Of a stretch of 64,000 nucleotides of DNA, positions 54,395-63,146 are shown piece by piece. Origin of the DNA: Curvibacter soli (GTDB lineage Bacteria; Pseudomonadota; Gammaproteobacteria; Burkholderiales; Burkholderiaceae_C). The notes beneath the pieces were generated by a model that was given only the letters and a program-made list of their open reading frames with translations, had not been told where the DNA came from and searched no databases. Each line of letters begins with the position of its first letter. The first letter of the stretch is position 1. The stretch lies in NCBI RefSeq assembly GCF_029211125.1, contig NZ_JARGEN010000051.1, positions 1 to 64,000 of the forward strand, in the 5' to 3' direction. The position numbers and the translations under genes are program-made.

Positions 54395-55621
54395 ATGAGT
54401 TTTCAGCAAGGTCTCTCGGGCTTGAACGCGGCAAGCAAGGGGCTGGATGTCATCGGCCACAACATCGCCAACGCCAACACCACCGGCATGAAATCCTCGC
54501 GCGCCGAGTTCGCCGAGCTCTACGCATCGTCGCTGTCCTCCGCGGGCGGGACCGGCTCGGGCATCGGGGTGACGGTGAACAACGTCTCGCAGCAGTTCTC
54601 GCAAGGCAACCTCGGCATCACCGGCAACGACCTCGACCTCGCCATCAACGGCTCGGGCTTCTTCGTCGTCCATATGCCCGACGGCAGCAGCGCCTACACG
54701 CGCGCGGGCATGTTCACCCTCGACGAAAACGGCTACGTCGTGACCAGCGATGGCGCCAAGCTGCAGGGCAAGGTCACCGATCCGGTGACCGGCACCGTCA
54801 GCGTCGGCGACCTGTCCCTGCCCACCGGCAAGGGCGTGGCCGGCAAGCAGACCACGGCCGTCACCGCGGAGCTGAACCTGGACACGGCGACGCCCATCGC
54901 GGCGAGCACCACGCCGCCCACGCCGGTGACGACCTACGGCACCTCGCTGAACGTGTACGACAGCCAGGGCGCGGCCATCCCCGTGGGCCTGTATTTCAGC
55001 AAGACCGCCGCCAACACCTGGAACGTGTACGCCGACTATCCCCAGGGCTCCACCGGCACGGGCACGCTGGGCGCGCCCATCGGCGCCGTCACGTTCGACG
55101 CGTACGGCGCCCTGAACACCACGACGCCCTCGCCGCTGACGCTCACCGGCGTGCAGGTCATCACGGATGCCACGCCCCCCTTCAACATCACGCTCGACCT
55201 GTCCACCATGACGCAGGACGCCAAGGCGTTCACGGTGACCAACCTGACCCAGGACGGCCAGGCCCCCGGCCAGCTCACCGGCATCGCCATCAGCGACGAC
55301 GGCAACATCCTGGCGCGCTTCTCCAACGGCGCCACGCAGTCCGCGGGGCAGGTGCAGCTCGCCAACTTCCGCAACGTGCAGGGGCTCGAACCGATCTCCG
55401 GCACCTACTGGAAGCAGACCTTCTCCTCCGGCACCCCGGTGGTCAGCAACCCCGGCGCGGGCAATTTCGGCTCCATCCGCTCGGGCGCGCTGGAAGACTC
55501 CAACGTGGACCTGACGGCCGAGCTGGTCAACATGATGACCGCCCAGCGCGCCTACCAGGCCAACGCGCAGACCATCAAGACGCAAGACCAGGTGATGTCC
55601 ACGCTGGTGAACCTGCGCTGA
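54395..55621 (+). CDS. flgE: flagellar hook protein FlgE
   Basis: Hook subunit of 408 residues: MSFQQGLSGLNAASKGLDVI, HNIANANTTGMKSSRAEFAE and C-terminal ALEDSNVDLTAELVNMMTAQ followed by RAYQANAQTIKTQDQVMS. Hook length is set by FliK. A good ribosome site (AGGAG) precedes the ATG. Confidence 0.97.
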   Translation: MSFQQGLSGLNAASKGLDVIGHNIANANTTGMKSSRAEFAELYASSLSSAGGTGSGIGVTVNNVSQQFSQGNLGITGNDLDLAINGSGFFVVHMPDGSSAYTRAGMFTLDENGYVVTSDGAKLQGKVTDPVTGTVSVGDLSLPTGKGVAGKQTTAVTAELNLDTATPIAASTTPPTPVTTYGTSLNVYDSQGAAIPVGLYFSKTAANTWNVYADYPQGSTGTGTLGAPIGAVTFDAYGALNTTTPSPLTLTGVQVITDATPPFNITLDLSTMTQDAKAFTVTNLTQDGQAPGQLTGIAISDDGNILARFSNGATQSAGQVQLANFRNVQGLEPISGTYWKQTFSSGTPVVSNPGAGNFGSIRSGALEDSNVDLTAELVNMMTAQRAYQANAQTIKTQDQVMSTLVNLR

Positions 55622-55643
55622 CCGCTGAACTGGAGACGCCGCC

Positions 55644-56384
55644 ATGGACCGCATCATCTACACCACGATGACGGGCGCCAGCGCCGCCGCGAACCGGCAG
55701 GCGGTGCTGGCCAACAACCTGGCCAATGTGTCCACCCAGGGCTTTCGCGCGGAGTTGTCCACCTTCCGCTCGGTGCCGGTGCAGGGCGAGGGCTCCACCA
55801 CGCGCGTGTTCGCGCTCGAAGCCACCGCCGGCCACTCCACCCTTCCCGGATCCGTACAGCGCACGGGACGCAGCCTGGACGCCATGGCCGAAGGCAATGC
55901 GTGGTTCGCGGTGCAGGGGCTCGACGGCACCGAGGCGTACACCCGCAACGGCGCCTTCGAGGTCTCGTCTGGTGGCGTGCTGGTCAACGGCCTGGGCCTG
56001 CCCGTGCTGTCCGACGGCGGCACGCCCATCGACATCCCGCCCGACTCCGAGATCGCGCTCGGCGCCGACGGCTCGCTGAGCGTGAAGACCGGCGACCAGC
56101 CGGTCGCCAACCTGGGCCGCATCAAGCTCGTCACGCCCACCGACGAAAACCCCATCAAACGCAGCGAGGATGGGCTTTTCCGCGCCAGCGCCGGGGACGC
56201 GCTGCCCAGCGACGCCGCCGCGCGGCTGCAGACCGGCGCCATCGAAGGCTCCAACGTCAACGCCGTCGAGACCATGGTCGGCATGATCGCCGCGGCGCGC
56301 CAGTTCGAGCAGCAGATGCGCCTGCTGCAGACCGCCGAGACCGACGACAAGTCCGCCAGCCAGTTGCTGAACATGCAGGGCTGA
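55644..56384 (+). CDS. flgF: flagellar rod protein FlgF
   Basis: Proximal rod subunit of 246 residues. It begins MDRIIYTTMTGASAAANRQA with [20 protein letters not shown] and ends with GAIEGSNVNAVETMVGMIAA and ARQFEQQMRLLQTAE. It lies 22 bp after flgE; an upstream GGAGA site supports the start. Confidence 0.96.
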   Translation: MDRIIYTTMTGASAAANRQAVLANNLANVSTQGFRAELSTFRSVPVQGEGSTTRVFALEATAGHSTLPGSVQRTGRSLDAMAEGNAWFAVQGLDGTEAYTRNGAFEVSSGGVLVNGLGLPVLSDGGTPIDIPPDSEIALGADGSLSVKTGDQPVANLGRIKLVTPTDENPIKRSEDGLFRASAGDALPSDAAARLQTGAIEGSNVNAVETMVGMIAAARQFEQQMRLLQTAETDDKSASQLLNMQG

Positions 56385-56419
56385 CTCCCCATGACCGCTT
56401 TTCCCCATAGAGGCACCAC

Positions 56420-57202
56420 ATGATCAATTCGCTCTGGATCGCGAAAACCGGAATGGAAGCCCAGCAAACGCAGCTGGACGTCGTATCCAACAACCTCGCC
56501 AACGTATCCACCACCGGCTTCAAGCGCGGCAACGCCGTGTTCGAAGACCTGATCTACCAGAACCTGCGCCAGGTGGGCGCGAACACGAACGAGCAGGACC
56601 AACTGCCCACGGGCCTGCAACTGGGCCTGGGCGTGCGCACCGTGGCCACGACCCGCAACTTCACACAGGGCAGCCTGCAGCAGTCCAACAGCAGCCTGGA
56701 CGTGGCGATGAACGGCAACGGCTTCTTCCAGGTCACCCTGCCCGACGGCACCTCCGGCTACACGCGCGACGGCTCCTTCCAGCTCAATGCCCAGGGCCAG
56801 CTCGTCACCGCCAACGGCCTGGCCGTCGCCAACGGCGTCACGATACCGCCCAACGCCACGAGCATCAGCATCAGCGCCGACGGCACGGTATCGGCCCTGC
56901 TGCCCGGCAACGTCGCCCCCCAGACCATGGGCACCCTGGCCGTGGCCAGCTTCATCAATCCCGCCGGCCTGGAGCCGCGCGGGCAGAACATCTTCACCGA
57001 GACCGCCGCCTCCGGCCAGCCCAACAACGGCACTCCCGGCACCAACGGGCTGGGCACGGTGATGCAGGGCTACCTGGAAACATCGAACGTCAACGTGGTA
57101 CAGGAGCTGGTGACCATGATCCAGACCCAGCGCGCCTACGAGATGAATTCCAAGGCCGTGCAGACTTCCGACCAGATGCTCCAGAAGCTGGCCCAACTCT
57201 GA
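56420..57202 (+). CDS. flgG: flagellar distal rod protein FlgG
   Basis: Distal rod subunit of 260 residues: [60 protein letters not shown] and C-terminal [20 protein letters not shown]. The length and sequence are close to the family standard. Confidence 0.97.
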   Translation: MINSLWIAKTGMEAQQTQLDVVSNNLANVSTTGFKRGNAVFEDLIYQNLRQVGANTNEQDQLPTGLQLGLGVRTVATTRNFTQGSLQQSNSSLDVAMNGNGFFQVTLPDGTSGYTRDGSFQLNAQGQLVTANGLAVANGVTIPPNATSISISADGTVSALLPGNVAPQTMGTLAVASFINPAGLEPRGQNIFTETAASGQPNNGTPGTNGLGTVMQGYLETSNVNVVQELVTMIQTQRAYEMNSKAVQTSDQMLQKLAQL

Positions 57203-57223
57203 GGCCGCACCGGAGCCAACGCC

Positions 57224-57904
57224 ATGCCACCGATTCTTCAGCGCCTTGCCTGCCTCGCCGCCGCGCTCTGCGCGGGCTGCGCCAGCCTGTCGCCGCCACC
57301 GCCCGTGGACGTGCTGCCCACCGCGCCGCCGGCGCTGCCCGCGACATCCAGCGCCGGCCGGCCCGCGAACGGCAGCCTGTTCCACCCGGCGCGCTACCGC
57401 CCGGTGTTCGAGGACGAGCGCGCCCGCTTCGTCGGCGATACGGTCACGATCCAGATCGTCGAGAACGTGACGGCCAGCCAGACCTCCAGTTCCACGGTAA
57501 ACCGCAAATCCGACCTGTCGGCAGGCGTGACGGCCTTCCCGTACTCCTCGGCCTCGTCGCTGAGCAAGCTGTCGCTGGGCGCCAATTCGGCCAACGACTT
57601 CGAGGGCAAGGGCGGCACGCAGAGCGCCAACACCTTCTCGGGTGCAATCACGGCCACGGTGGTGGACGTGCTGCCCAACGGCCACCTGGTGGTCACCGGC
57701 GAGAAGCAGATCGGCGTGAACCAGAACGTGGACGTGCTCAAGTTCTCCGGCACCGTCAACCCGCGCAGCCTGCAGCCGGGCAGCATCGTCGCCTCGACCC
57801 AGGTGGCCAACGTGCGCGTCGAGTCGCGCGGGCGCGGCCAGCAGCAGGAAGCCCAGGTAATTGGCTGGCTCTCCCGGTTCTTTTTGAGCGTTCTGCCGTT
57901 CTGA
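57224..57904 (+). CDS. flgH: flagellar L-ring lipoprotein FlgH
   Basis: FlgH forms the outer-membrane L-ring. The 226-residue precursor has a lipoprotein signal with lipobox LCAGC. Conserved segments: GSLFHPARYRPVFEDERARF, VGDTVTIQIVENVTASQTSS and LVVTGEKQIGVNQNVDVLKF. It lies between flgG and flgI as usual. Confidence 0.96.
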   Translation: MPPILQRLACLAAALCAGCASLSPPPPVDVLPTAPPALPATSSAGRPANGSLFHPARYRPVFEDERARFVGDTVTIQIVENVTASQTSSSTVNRKSDLSAGVTAFPYSSASSLSKLSLGANSANDFEGKGGTQSANTFSGAITATVVDVLPNGHLVVTGEKQIGVNQNVDVLKFSGTVNPRSLQPGSIVASTQVANVRVESRGRGQQQEAQVIGWLSRFFLSVLPF

Positions 57905-57923
57905 ATCCGGTCAGAATGGGGCC

Positions 57924-59066
57924 ATGAACACCCTGATGCAGCACCCGCCGGCCTTCATGCGGGCACTCGCCGCCCTCGGCGCGCTGTGCCTGGGGCTGCT
58001 GGCGCCCGCCGCGCAGGCCATGCGCATCAAGGAAATCGCCGCCGTGCAGGGCGTGCGCAGCAACCAGTTGACCGGCTACGGCCTGGTCGTGGGCCTCGAC
58101 GGCACCGGCGACCAAACCACGCAAATGCCCTACACCACGCAAAGCCTGTCGAACTACCTGCGCGAGATGGGCGTCACCCTGCCATCGGGCAATGGCGTCA
58201 CCGCGCCGCAGCTCAAGAACGTGGCCGCCGTCATCGTCACGGCACAACTGCCGGCGTTCGCCCAGCCGGGCCAGATGATCGACGTGGTGGTGTCCTCCAT
58301 GGGCAACGCCAAGTCGCTCAAGGGCGGCACGCTGATCGCCACCCCCATGCGCGGTGCCGACGGCGAGATCTACGCCCTGGCCCAGGGCAACGTGGCCGTG
58401 GGCGGCGCGGGCGCATCGGCGGGCGGCAGCAAGGTGCAGATCAACCAGTTGAATGCGGGCCGCATTCCCGAGGGCGCGCAGGTGGAACGCTCGGTGCCCA
58501 CGCCGCTGCAGGACGGCGACAGCGTCACCTTCGGCCTCAATGCGTCGGACTTCCAGACCGCCAGCCAGATGGCGCAGGTCATCAACCGGCTCAAGGGCGG
58601 CGGCATCGCGCGCGCGCTCGACGGGCGCACCGTGCAGGTCCGCGCGCCGCAGGACCCGAGCGAGCGCGTGGGCTTCATCGCCCAGCTCGAGGAACTGCAG
58701 CTCGACAACCCCACGCCCGCCGCCAAGGTGGTGATCAACGCGCGCACCGGCTCCATCGTACTGAACCAGGCGGTGACGCTCGGACCCTGCGCCATCGCGC
58801 ACGGCAACCTGGCCATCACGATCAGCTCCACGCCCGTCATCAGCCAGCCCAACTCGCTGTCCCAGGGCCAGACCGTGGTGGCGCAGCGCAGCGACATCCA
58901 GGTCAAGCAGGAGCCGGGCATCCTGCTCCAGATGCCGCCCTCGCCCCAGCTCGCCGACGTGGTGCGCGCGCTCAACAGCCTGGGCGCCACGCCGCAGGAC
59001 CTGCTGGCCATCCTGCAAGCCATCAAGGCGGCCGGCGCACTCAACGCGGAGCTGGAGGTGATCTAG
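57924..59066 (+). CDS. flgI: flagellar P-ring protein FlgI
   Basis: FlgI forms the periplasmic P-ring with help from FlgA. The 380-residue precursor has a signal peptide (ALGALCLGLLAPAAQA) followed by MRIKEIAAVQGVRSNQLTGY and GLVVGLDGTGDQTTQMPYTT. The C-terminus LQAIKAAGALNAELEVI is typical. flgJ starts two bases after its stop. Confidence 0.97.
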   Translation: MNTLMQHPPAFMRALAALGALCLGLLAPAAQAMRIKEIAAVQGVRSNQLTGYGLVVGLDGTGDQTTQMPYTTQSLSNYLREMGVTLPSGNGVTAPQLKNVAAVIVTAQLPAFAQPGQMIDVVVSSMGNAKSLKGGTLIATPMRGADGEIYALAQGNVAVGGAGASAGGSKVQINQLNAGRIPEGAQVERSVPTPLQDGDSVTFGLNASDFQTASQMAQVINRLKGGGIARALDGRTVQVRAPQDPSERVGFIAQLEELQLDNPTPAAKVVINARTGSIVLNQAVTLGPCAIAHGNLAITISSTPVISQPNSLSQGQTVVAQRSDIQVKQEPGILLQMPPSPQLADVVRALNSLGATPQDLLAILQAIKAAGALNAELEVI

Positions 59067-59067
59067 C

Positions 59068-59946
59068 ATGGCCTTCTCGTCGCTGCCCTCCGCCTCCGAC
59101 ATCACGTCGGCCAATGCGCTGGCCGCGGATGCGAAGTCGCTCAACGCGCTGAAATACCAGGCCGGCGAAAACAACCCCGCAGCCCTCAAGGAAGCGGCCA
59201 AGCAGTTCGAGTCGCTGTTCATGCGCGAGCTGATGAAAAGCATGCGCGAGGCGACGATGAAGTCCGGCATGTTCGAGAGCGCGCAGGAAAACCTGGGCAC
59301 CGACATGCTCGACCAGCAGTACGCGGTGCAGATGTCGGGCATGCCGGGCGGCCTGTCGGACATCATCGCGCGGCAGTTGTCGCAGCGCATGGGCACGGCA
59401 CCTTCCACGGTACAGTTCGCGGCGGGCCAGTCCGCCAAGGCCGCTGCCGCCGGCCCGGCCATGCCCGTGAGCGGCGGCCAGAAGGACTTCGTGCAGCGCC
59501 ACACCGATGCCGCCGCGCGCGTGGCGCAGGACAGCGGCATCCCCGCCAGCTTCATGCTGGGCCAGGCGGGGCATGAGACCGGCTGGGGCAAGAGCGAGCT
59601 CAGGAACGCCGACGGCAGCCCGTCGTTCAACCTGTTCGGCATCAAGGCCGGCGCCGGCTGGAGCGGCAAGGTGGCTGCGGTGACGACCACCGAGTACGTG
59701 GATGGCGTGGCGCGCAAGACGGTCGCCAAGTTCCGCGCCTACGACTCGTACGAGGATTCCTTCCGCGACTACGCACGCCTCATCAACGGCAGCCCACGCT
59801 ACGCCGATGCGCGCGGGCAGACGTCTTCCGCCGGCGCCTATGCGGCAGCGCTGCAGAAGGCCGGCTACGCCACCGACCCGGCCTACGCGGCCAAGCTGGG
59901 GCGCGCCATCGCCAGCGCGCAGCGCGCCCAGGGCCTGCAAGCCTGA
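59068..59946 (+). CDS. flgJ: flagellar rod-cap/peptidoglycan hydrolase FlgJ
   Basis: FlgJ caps the growing rod and cuts peptidoglycan to let it through. The 292-residue protein joins a rod-scaffold domain (about residues 40-105: KQFESLFMRELMKSMREATM, MLDQQYAVQMSGMPGGLSDI) to a C-terminal glucosaminidase domain (about residues 140-290: MLGQAGHETGWGKSELRNAD with catalytic Glu, SPSFNLFGIKAGAGWSGK). This two-domain form is normal in beta- and gammaproteobacteria. Confidence 0.96.
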   Translation: MAFSSLPSASDITSANALAADAKSLNALKYQAGENNPAALKEAAKQFESLFMRELMKSMREATMKSGMFESAQENLGTDMLDQQYAVQMSGMPGGLSDIIARQLSQRMGTAPSTVQFAAGQSAKAAAAGPAMPVSGGQKDFVQRHTDAAARVAQDSGIPASFMLGQAGHETGWGKSELRNADGSPSFNLFGIKAGAGWSGKVAAVTTTEYVDGVARKTVAKFRAYDSYEDSFRDYARLINGSPRYADARGQTSSAGAYAAALQKAGYATDPAYAAKLGRAIASAQRAQGLQA

Positions 59947-59963
59947 CGAGGGAGCCCGGGACC

Positions 59964-61880
59964 ATGAGCACCCTTCTCAACCTCGGAGCCCGCGCGCTGC
60001 TGGCCAACACGGCGGCGCTGCAGACCATCGGCCACAACATCTCCAACGCCAACACTGCCGGCTACTCCGTGCAGTCGGTGGTGCTGGCCACGGTGGCGGG
60101 CCAGTACACGGGCAGCGGCTATATCGGCTCGGGCGTGGAGGCCACGACGGTGAAGCGCAGCTACAGCGAGTTCCTCACGCGCCAGGCCGCGCTCACGCAG
60201 TCGATCGCATCCATGGACCAGGCGCGCTCCGACAAGCTGTCGCAGCTCCAGGACATCTTCCAGGCCGGCGACAGCGGCCTGGGCGCGGCGGTCAACAGCC
60301 TCCTCAATGCGTTCTCCGACCTGACCAGCGCGCCCACCGACCTGACGGCACGCAACGTGGTGCTCACGCGCGCCAACGAACTGGCCAGCATGTTCCAGTC
60401 TGCGGCGGCGCAGATCGCCGACACGCAGAGCGGCGTCACGCAGGAGCTGCAGAACTCCGTCTCGGCCATCAACACGCTGGCGAGCCAGATCGCGGCGGTC
60501 AACGAGCAGATCGCCCGCGTCACCGGCAACGGCCAGACGCCCAACGACCTGCTCGACCAGCGCGACCAGCTCATCAACGACCTGAACCAGTACGTGCAGA
60601 CCAGCACCGTGCCCGCCGACGACGGCACGCTCAGCGTGTTCGTCGGCAGCCAGGCCCTGGTGCTGGGCAATACCGCCGCGCAGATGGCGCTCGTGGCCGA
60701 CGGATACGGCAACCCCAATGCCCAGTTGGCCGTGCAGCGCGGCAGCGTGAGCAACGTGCTCGACGAGAACGCCCTGGGCGGCGGCTCCGTGGCGGGGCTG
60801 CTGAAATTCCAGCACAGCGACCTGCCCGAGGCGACCAACCTGCTGGGGCGCATGGCGCTGACGATCACCGAGGAAGTCAATGCCCAGCACCACATCGGCC
60901 TGACGCTCGACGGCACGCTCGGCGGCGACTTCTTCACGCCCCAGGCCCTGGCCAACGGCCTGGCCGCCTCGGCCAACACCGGCACCGCATCCGTGTCCAT
61001 GAGCGTCGCTGACACTTCGATGCTCGTGGCGTCGGACTACCAGGTCGTCATGACCGGCGCCGCCTCGGGCAGCGTCGTCCGCAAGTCCGACGGCCAGGCC
61101 TTCGCCTTCACCGCGGTGCCGGTGCAGGTGGACGGGCTGCAATTTTCCGTCAGCGCGGGCGCCGCTGCGGGCGACTCGTTCCTCGTACAGCCCTATGCGA
61201 ATACCGCGTCCGGCATGGGCACGGTGTTCTCCTCGCCGCGCGACCTGGCCGTGGCCAGCACCATCGAGCCGCAGATCGGCGCGGCCAACACCGGCAGCAT
61301 GACCGTCACCGCGCTGCAGGCGCATGCCGGCGGCTTCGTCATGCCCCCGGTCGGCGGCGTGGCACTGACCTTCGCCGCCGGACCGCCATTGACCTACACC
61401 CTCACCGGATCAACCACGCCGCCCTCGGGCTTCACGGGCAACTACCTGTCGGGCCAGACCATCACCATCGACGGCTGGGACCTCACGCTCCAGGGCACGC
61501 CCGCCACGGGCGACACGGTGACCGTGCAGGACGCCCGTCCCGCCAGCGGCGGCACGGGCTACTACACGCTCAACGCCGGCAACGCATCGGCGCTCATGGG
61601 TCTGCGCGACAAGGCCGTCTTCGATGGCTCGCCGCTCTCCGACGGCTATGCGGGCCTGATCGCCCAGTTGGGTACGCGCACGCAGAGCGCCCAGTACGCC
61701 ACGACCGTCTCGCAGACCATCGCCGCCAACACGGAGAGTTCACGCGCGGCCATCTCCGGCGTGAACCTGGACGAAGAAGCCGCCAAGCTGATCCAGTTCC
61801 AGCAGGCGTACCAGGCGTCGTCGAAGCTCATCCAGGTCTCGCAGAGCATTTTCGACAGCCTGATCCAGACCCTGCGCTGA
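59964..61880 (+). CDS. flgK: hook-filament junction protein FlgK
   Basis: First junction protein (HAP1), 638 residues. The N-terminus has LNLGARALLANTAALQTIGH and NISNANTAGYSVQSVVLATV; the C-terminus has SGVNLDEEAAKLIQFQQAYQ and ASSKLIQVSQSIFDSLIQTL. The middle (about residues 330-560) is a variable Gly/Thr/Ala-rich domain. FlgN is its chaperone. Confidence 0.96.
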   Translation: MSTLLNLGARALLANTAALQTIGHNISNANTAGYSVQSVVLATVAGQYTGSGYIGSGVEATTVKRSYSEFLTRQAALTQSIASMDQARSDKLSQLQDIFQAGDSGLGAAVNSLLNAFSDLTSAPTDLTARNVVLTRANELASMFQSAAAQIADTQSGVTQELQNSVSAINTLASQIAAVNEQIARVTGNGQTPNDLLDQRDQLINDLNQYVQTSTVPADDGTLSVFVGSQALVLGNTAAQMALVADGYGNPNAQLAVQRGSVSNVLDENALGGGSVAGLLKFQHSDLPEATNLLGRMALTITEEVNAQHHIGLTLDGTLGGDFFTPQALANGLAASANTGTASVSMSVADTSMLVASDYQVVMTGAASGSVVRKSDGQAFAFTAVPVQVDGLQFSVSAGAAAGDSFLVQPYANTASGMGTVFSSPRDLAVASTIEPQIGAANTGSMTVTALQAHAGGFVMPPVGGVALTFAAGPPLTYTLTGSTTPPSGFTGNYLSGQTITIDGWDLTLQGTPATGDTVTVQDARPASGGTGYYTLNAGNASALMGLRDKAVFDGSPLSDGYAGLIAQLGTRTQSAQYATTVSQTIAANTESSRAAISGVNLDEEAAKLIQFQQAYQASSKLIQVSQSIFDSLIQTLR

Positions 61881-61910
61881 ATTGCGCGACACCGACCGAG
61901 GAGCTGCCCC

Positions 61911-63134
61911 ATGGCCAATACGCGCGTAGGCACCTACAACGCTTTCGACAGCGCCGTGCGCAACATCAATTCGCGCTACGCGACGCTGTCCTCGCTGCAG
62001 GAGAACCTCACCTCGGGCAAGCGCGTGCTGCGCCCCAGCGACGACCCCACCGCCGCCGCGCAGGCCGAGCGGGCGCGCACGCGCATCGCGCGCGTGGAAA
62101 CCGACCAGCGGGCGCTGGCGCTGCAGAAGGACTCCATCACCACGGCGGAATCGACGCTCGGCGAGGCCAACGACGCGCTGCAGAGCTTCCGCGAGCTGGT
62201 GGTGAGCGCGGGCAACGGCAGCTACAGCGCCACCGAGCGCGCCGCCATCCTGCAGCAGCTCACCTCGCTGCGCGACGAGATCTACGCGCAGGCCAACCGT
62301 TCGGACTCCAACGGCATTCCGCTCTTCAGCGGCCTGGGCAGCGCCGCGCCGCCCTTCACCACCATCGCCGCGGGCGTGCAGTACCAGGGCATCGGCGGGC
62401 AGAGTACGGGCAGCGCGGTGTCGATACCGTCCACCATCGACGGGGACGCCACCTGGATGAGCGTGCCCACGGGCAACGGCGTGTTCACCGTGGACTACGC
62501 CGCCACCAACACCGGAACTGCCTGGACCGACGTGGGCCAGGTCACCAACCCATCCGCCGTGACCGGCGACAACTACACGCTGCAGTTCTCGGTGGTCGCC
62601 GGGGTGACGACCTACACGGTGGTCGACAACACCACGGCCTCCGCGGTCGCCGGCGGCCCCTACACGGCGGGCCAGGCGATCGCATTCGACGGCATCTCCA
62701 TCACCCCCAAGGGCGACCCGGCCAACGGCGACAGCTTCACCATCGCGCCGAGCCAGGCCAGCGACGTGTTCAGCGTCCTCGACAAGGCGATCGCCGGCAT
62801 CCGCAACGCGGCCATCACCACGGGCACGGTATCGACCACCAACGTCGGCACGCTGACCCACGGCATCACGCAGGCGCTCACGCAGATCGACAGCGCCCTG
62901 CAGAGCATCCAGACGGCGCGCGGGATCGCGGGGGATCTGCTCAACCGCGCCGACCGCATCAACAACAGCCAGACAGCGCTGTCCGTCCAGCACGAGGCCG
63001 ACCGTTCGCGCGTGGAAGACATGGACATGGTTCAGGGAATCTCCGATTTCCAGAACCAGCAGACCGGTTATTCTGCGGCCTTGCAATCGTATGCGGCGAT
63101 CCAGAAACTGTCGCTGTTCAACTTCATCAGCTAG
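61911..63134 (+). CDS. flgL: hook-filament junction protein FlgL
   Basis: Second junction protein (HAP3), 407 residues. N-terminal flagellin-like helix FDSAVRNINSRYATLSSLQE with LTSGKRVLRPSDDPTAAAQA; C-terminal RVEDMDMVQGISDFQNQQTG and YSAALQSYAAIQKLSLFNFI. A central insertion (about residues 150-290) enlarges it over the enteric protein (about 317 residues). It ends the flg operon. Confidence 0.96.
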   Translation: MANTRVGTYNAFDSAVRNINSRYATLSSLQENLTSGKRVLRPSDDPTAAAQAERARTRIARVETDQRALALQKDSITTAESTLGEANDALQSFRELVVSAGNGSYSATERAAILQQLTSLRDEIYAQANRSDSNGIPLFSGLGSAAPPFTTIAAGVQYQGIGGQSTGSAVSIPSTIDGDATWMSVPTGNGVFTVDYAATNTGTAWTDVGQVTNPSAVTGDNYTLQFSVVAGVTTYTVVDNTTASAVAGGPYTAGQAIAFDGISITPKGDPANGDSFTIAPSQASDVFSVLDKAIAGIRNAAITTGTVSTTNVGTLTHGITQALTQIDSALQSIQTARGIAGDLLNRADRINNSQTALSVQHEADRSRVEDMDMVQGISDFQNQQTGYSAALQSYAAIQKLSLFNFIS

Positions 63135-63146
63135 CGCCTTGAACGC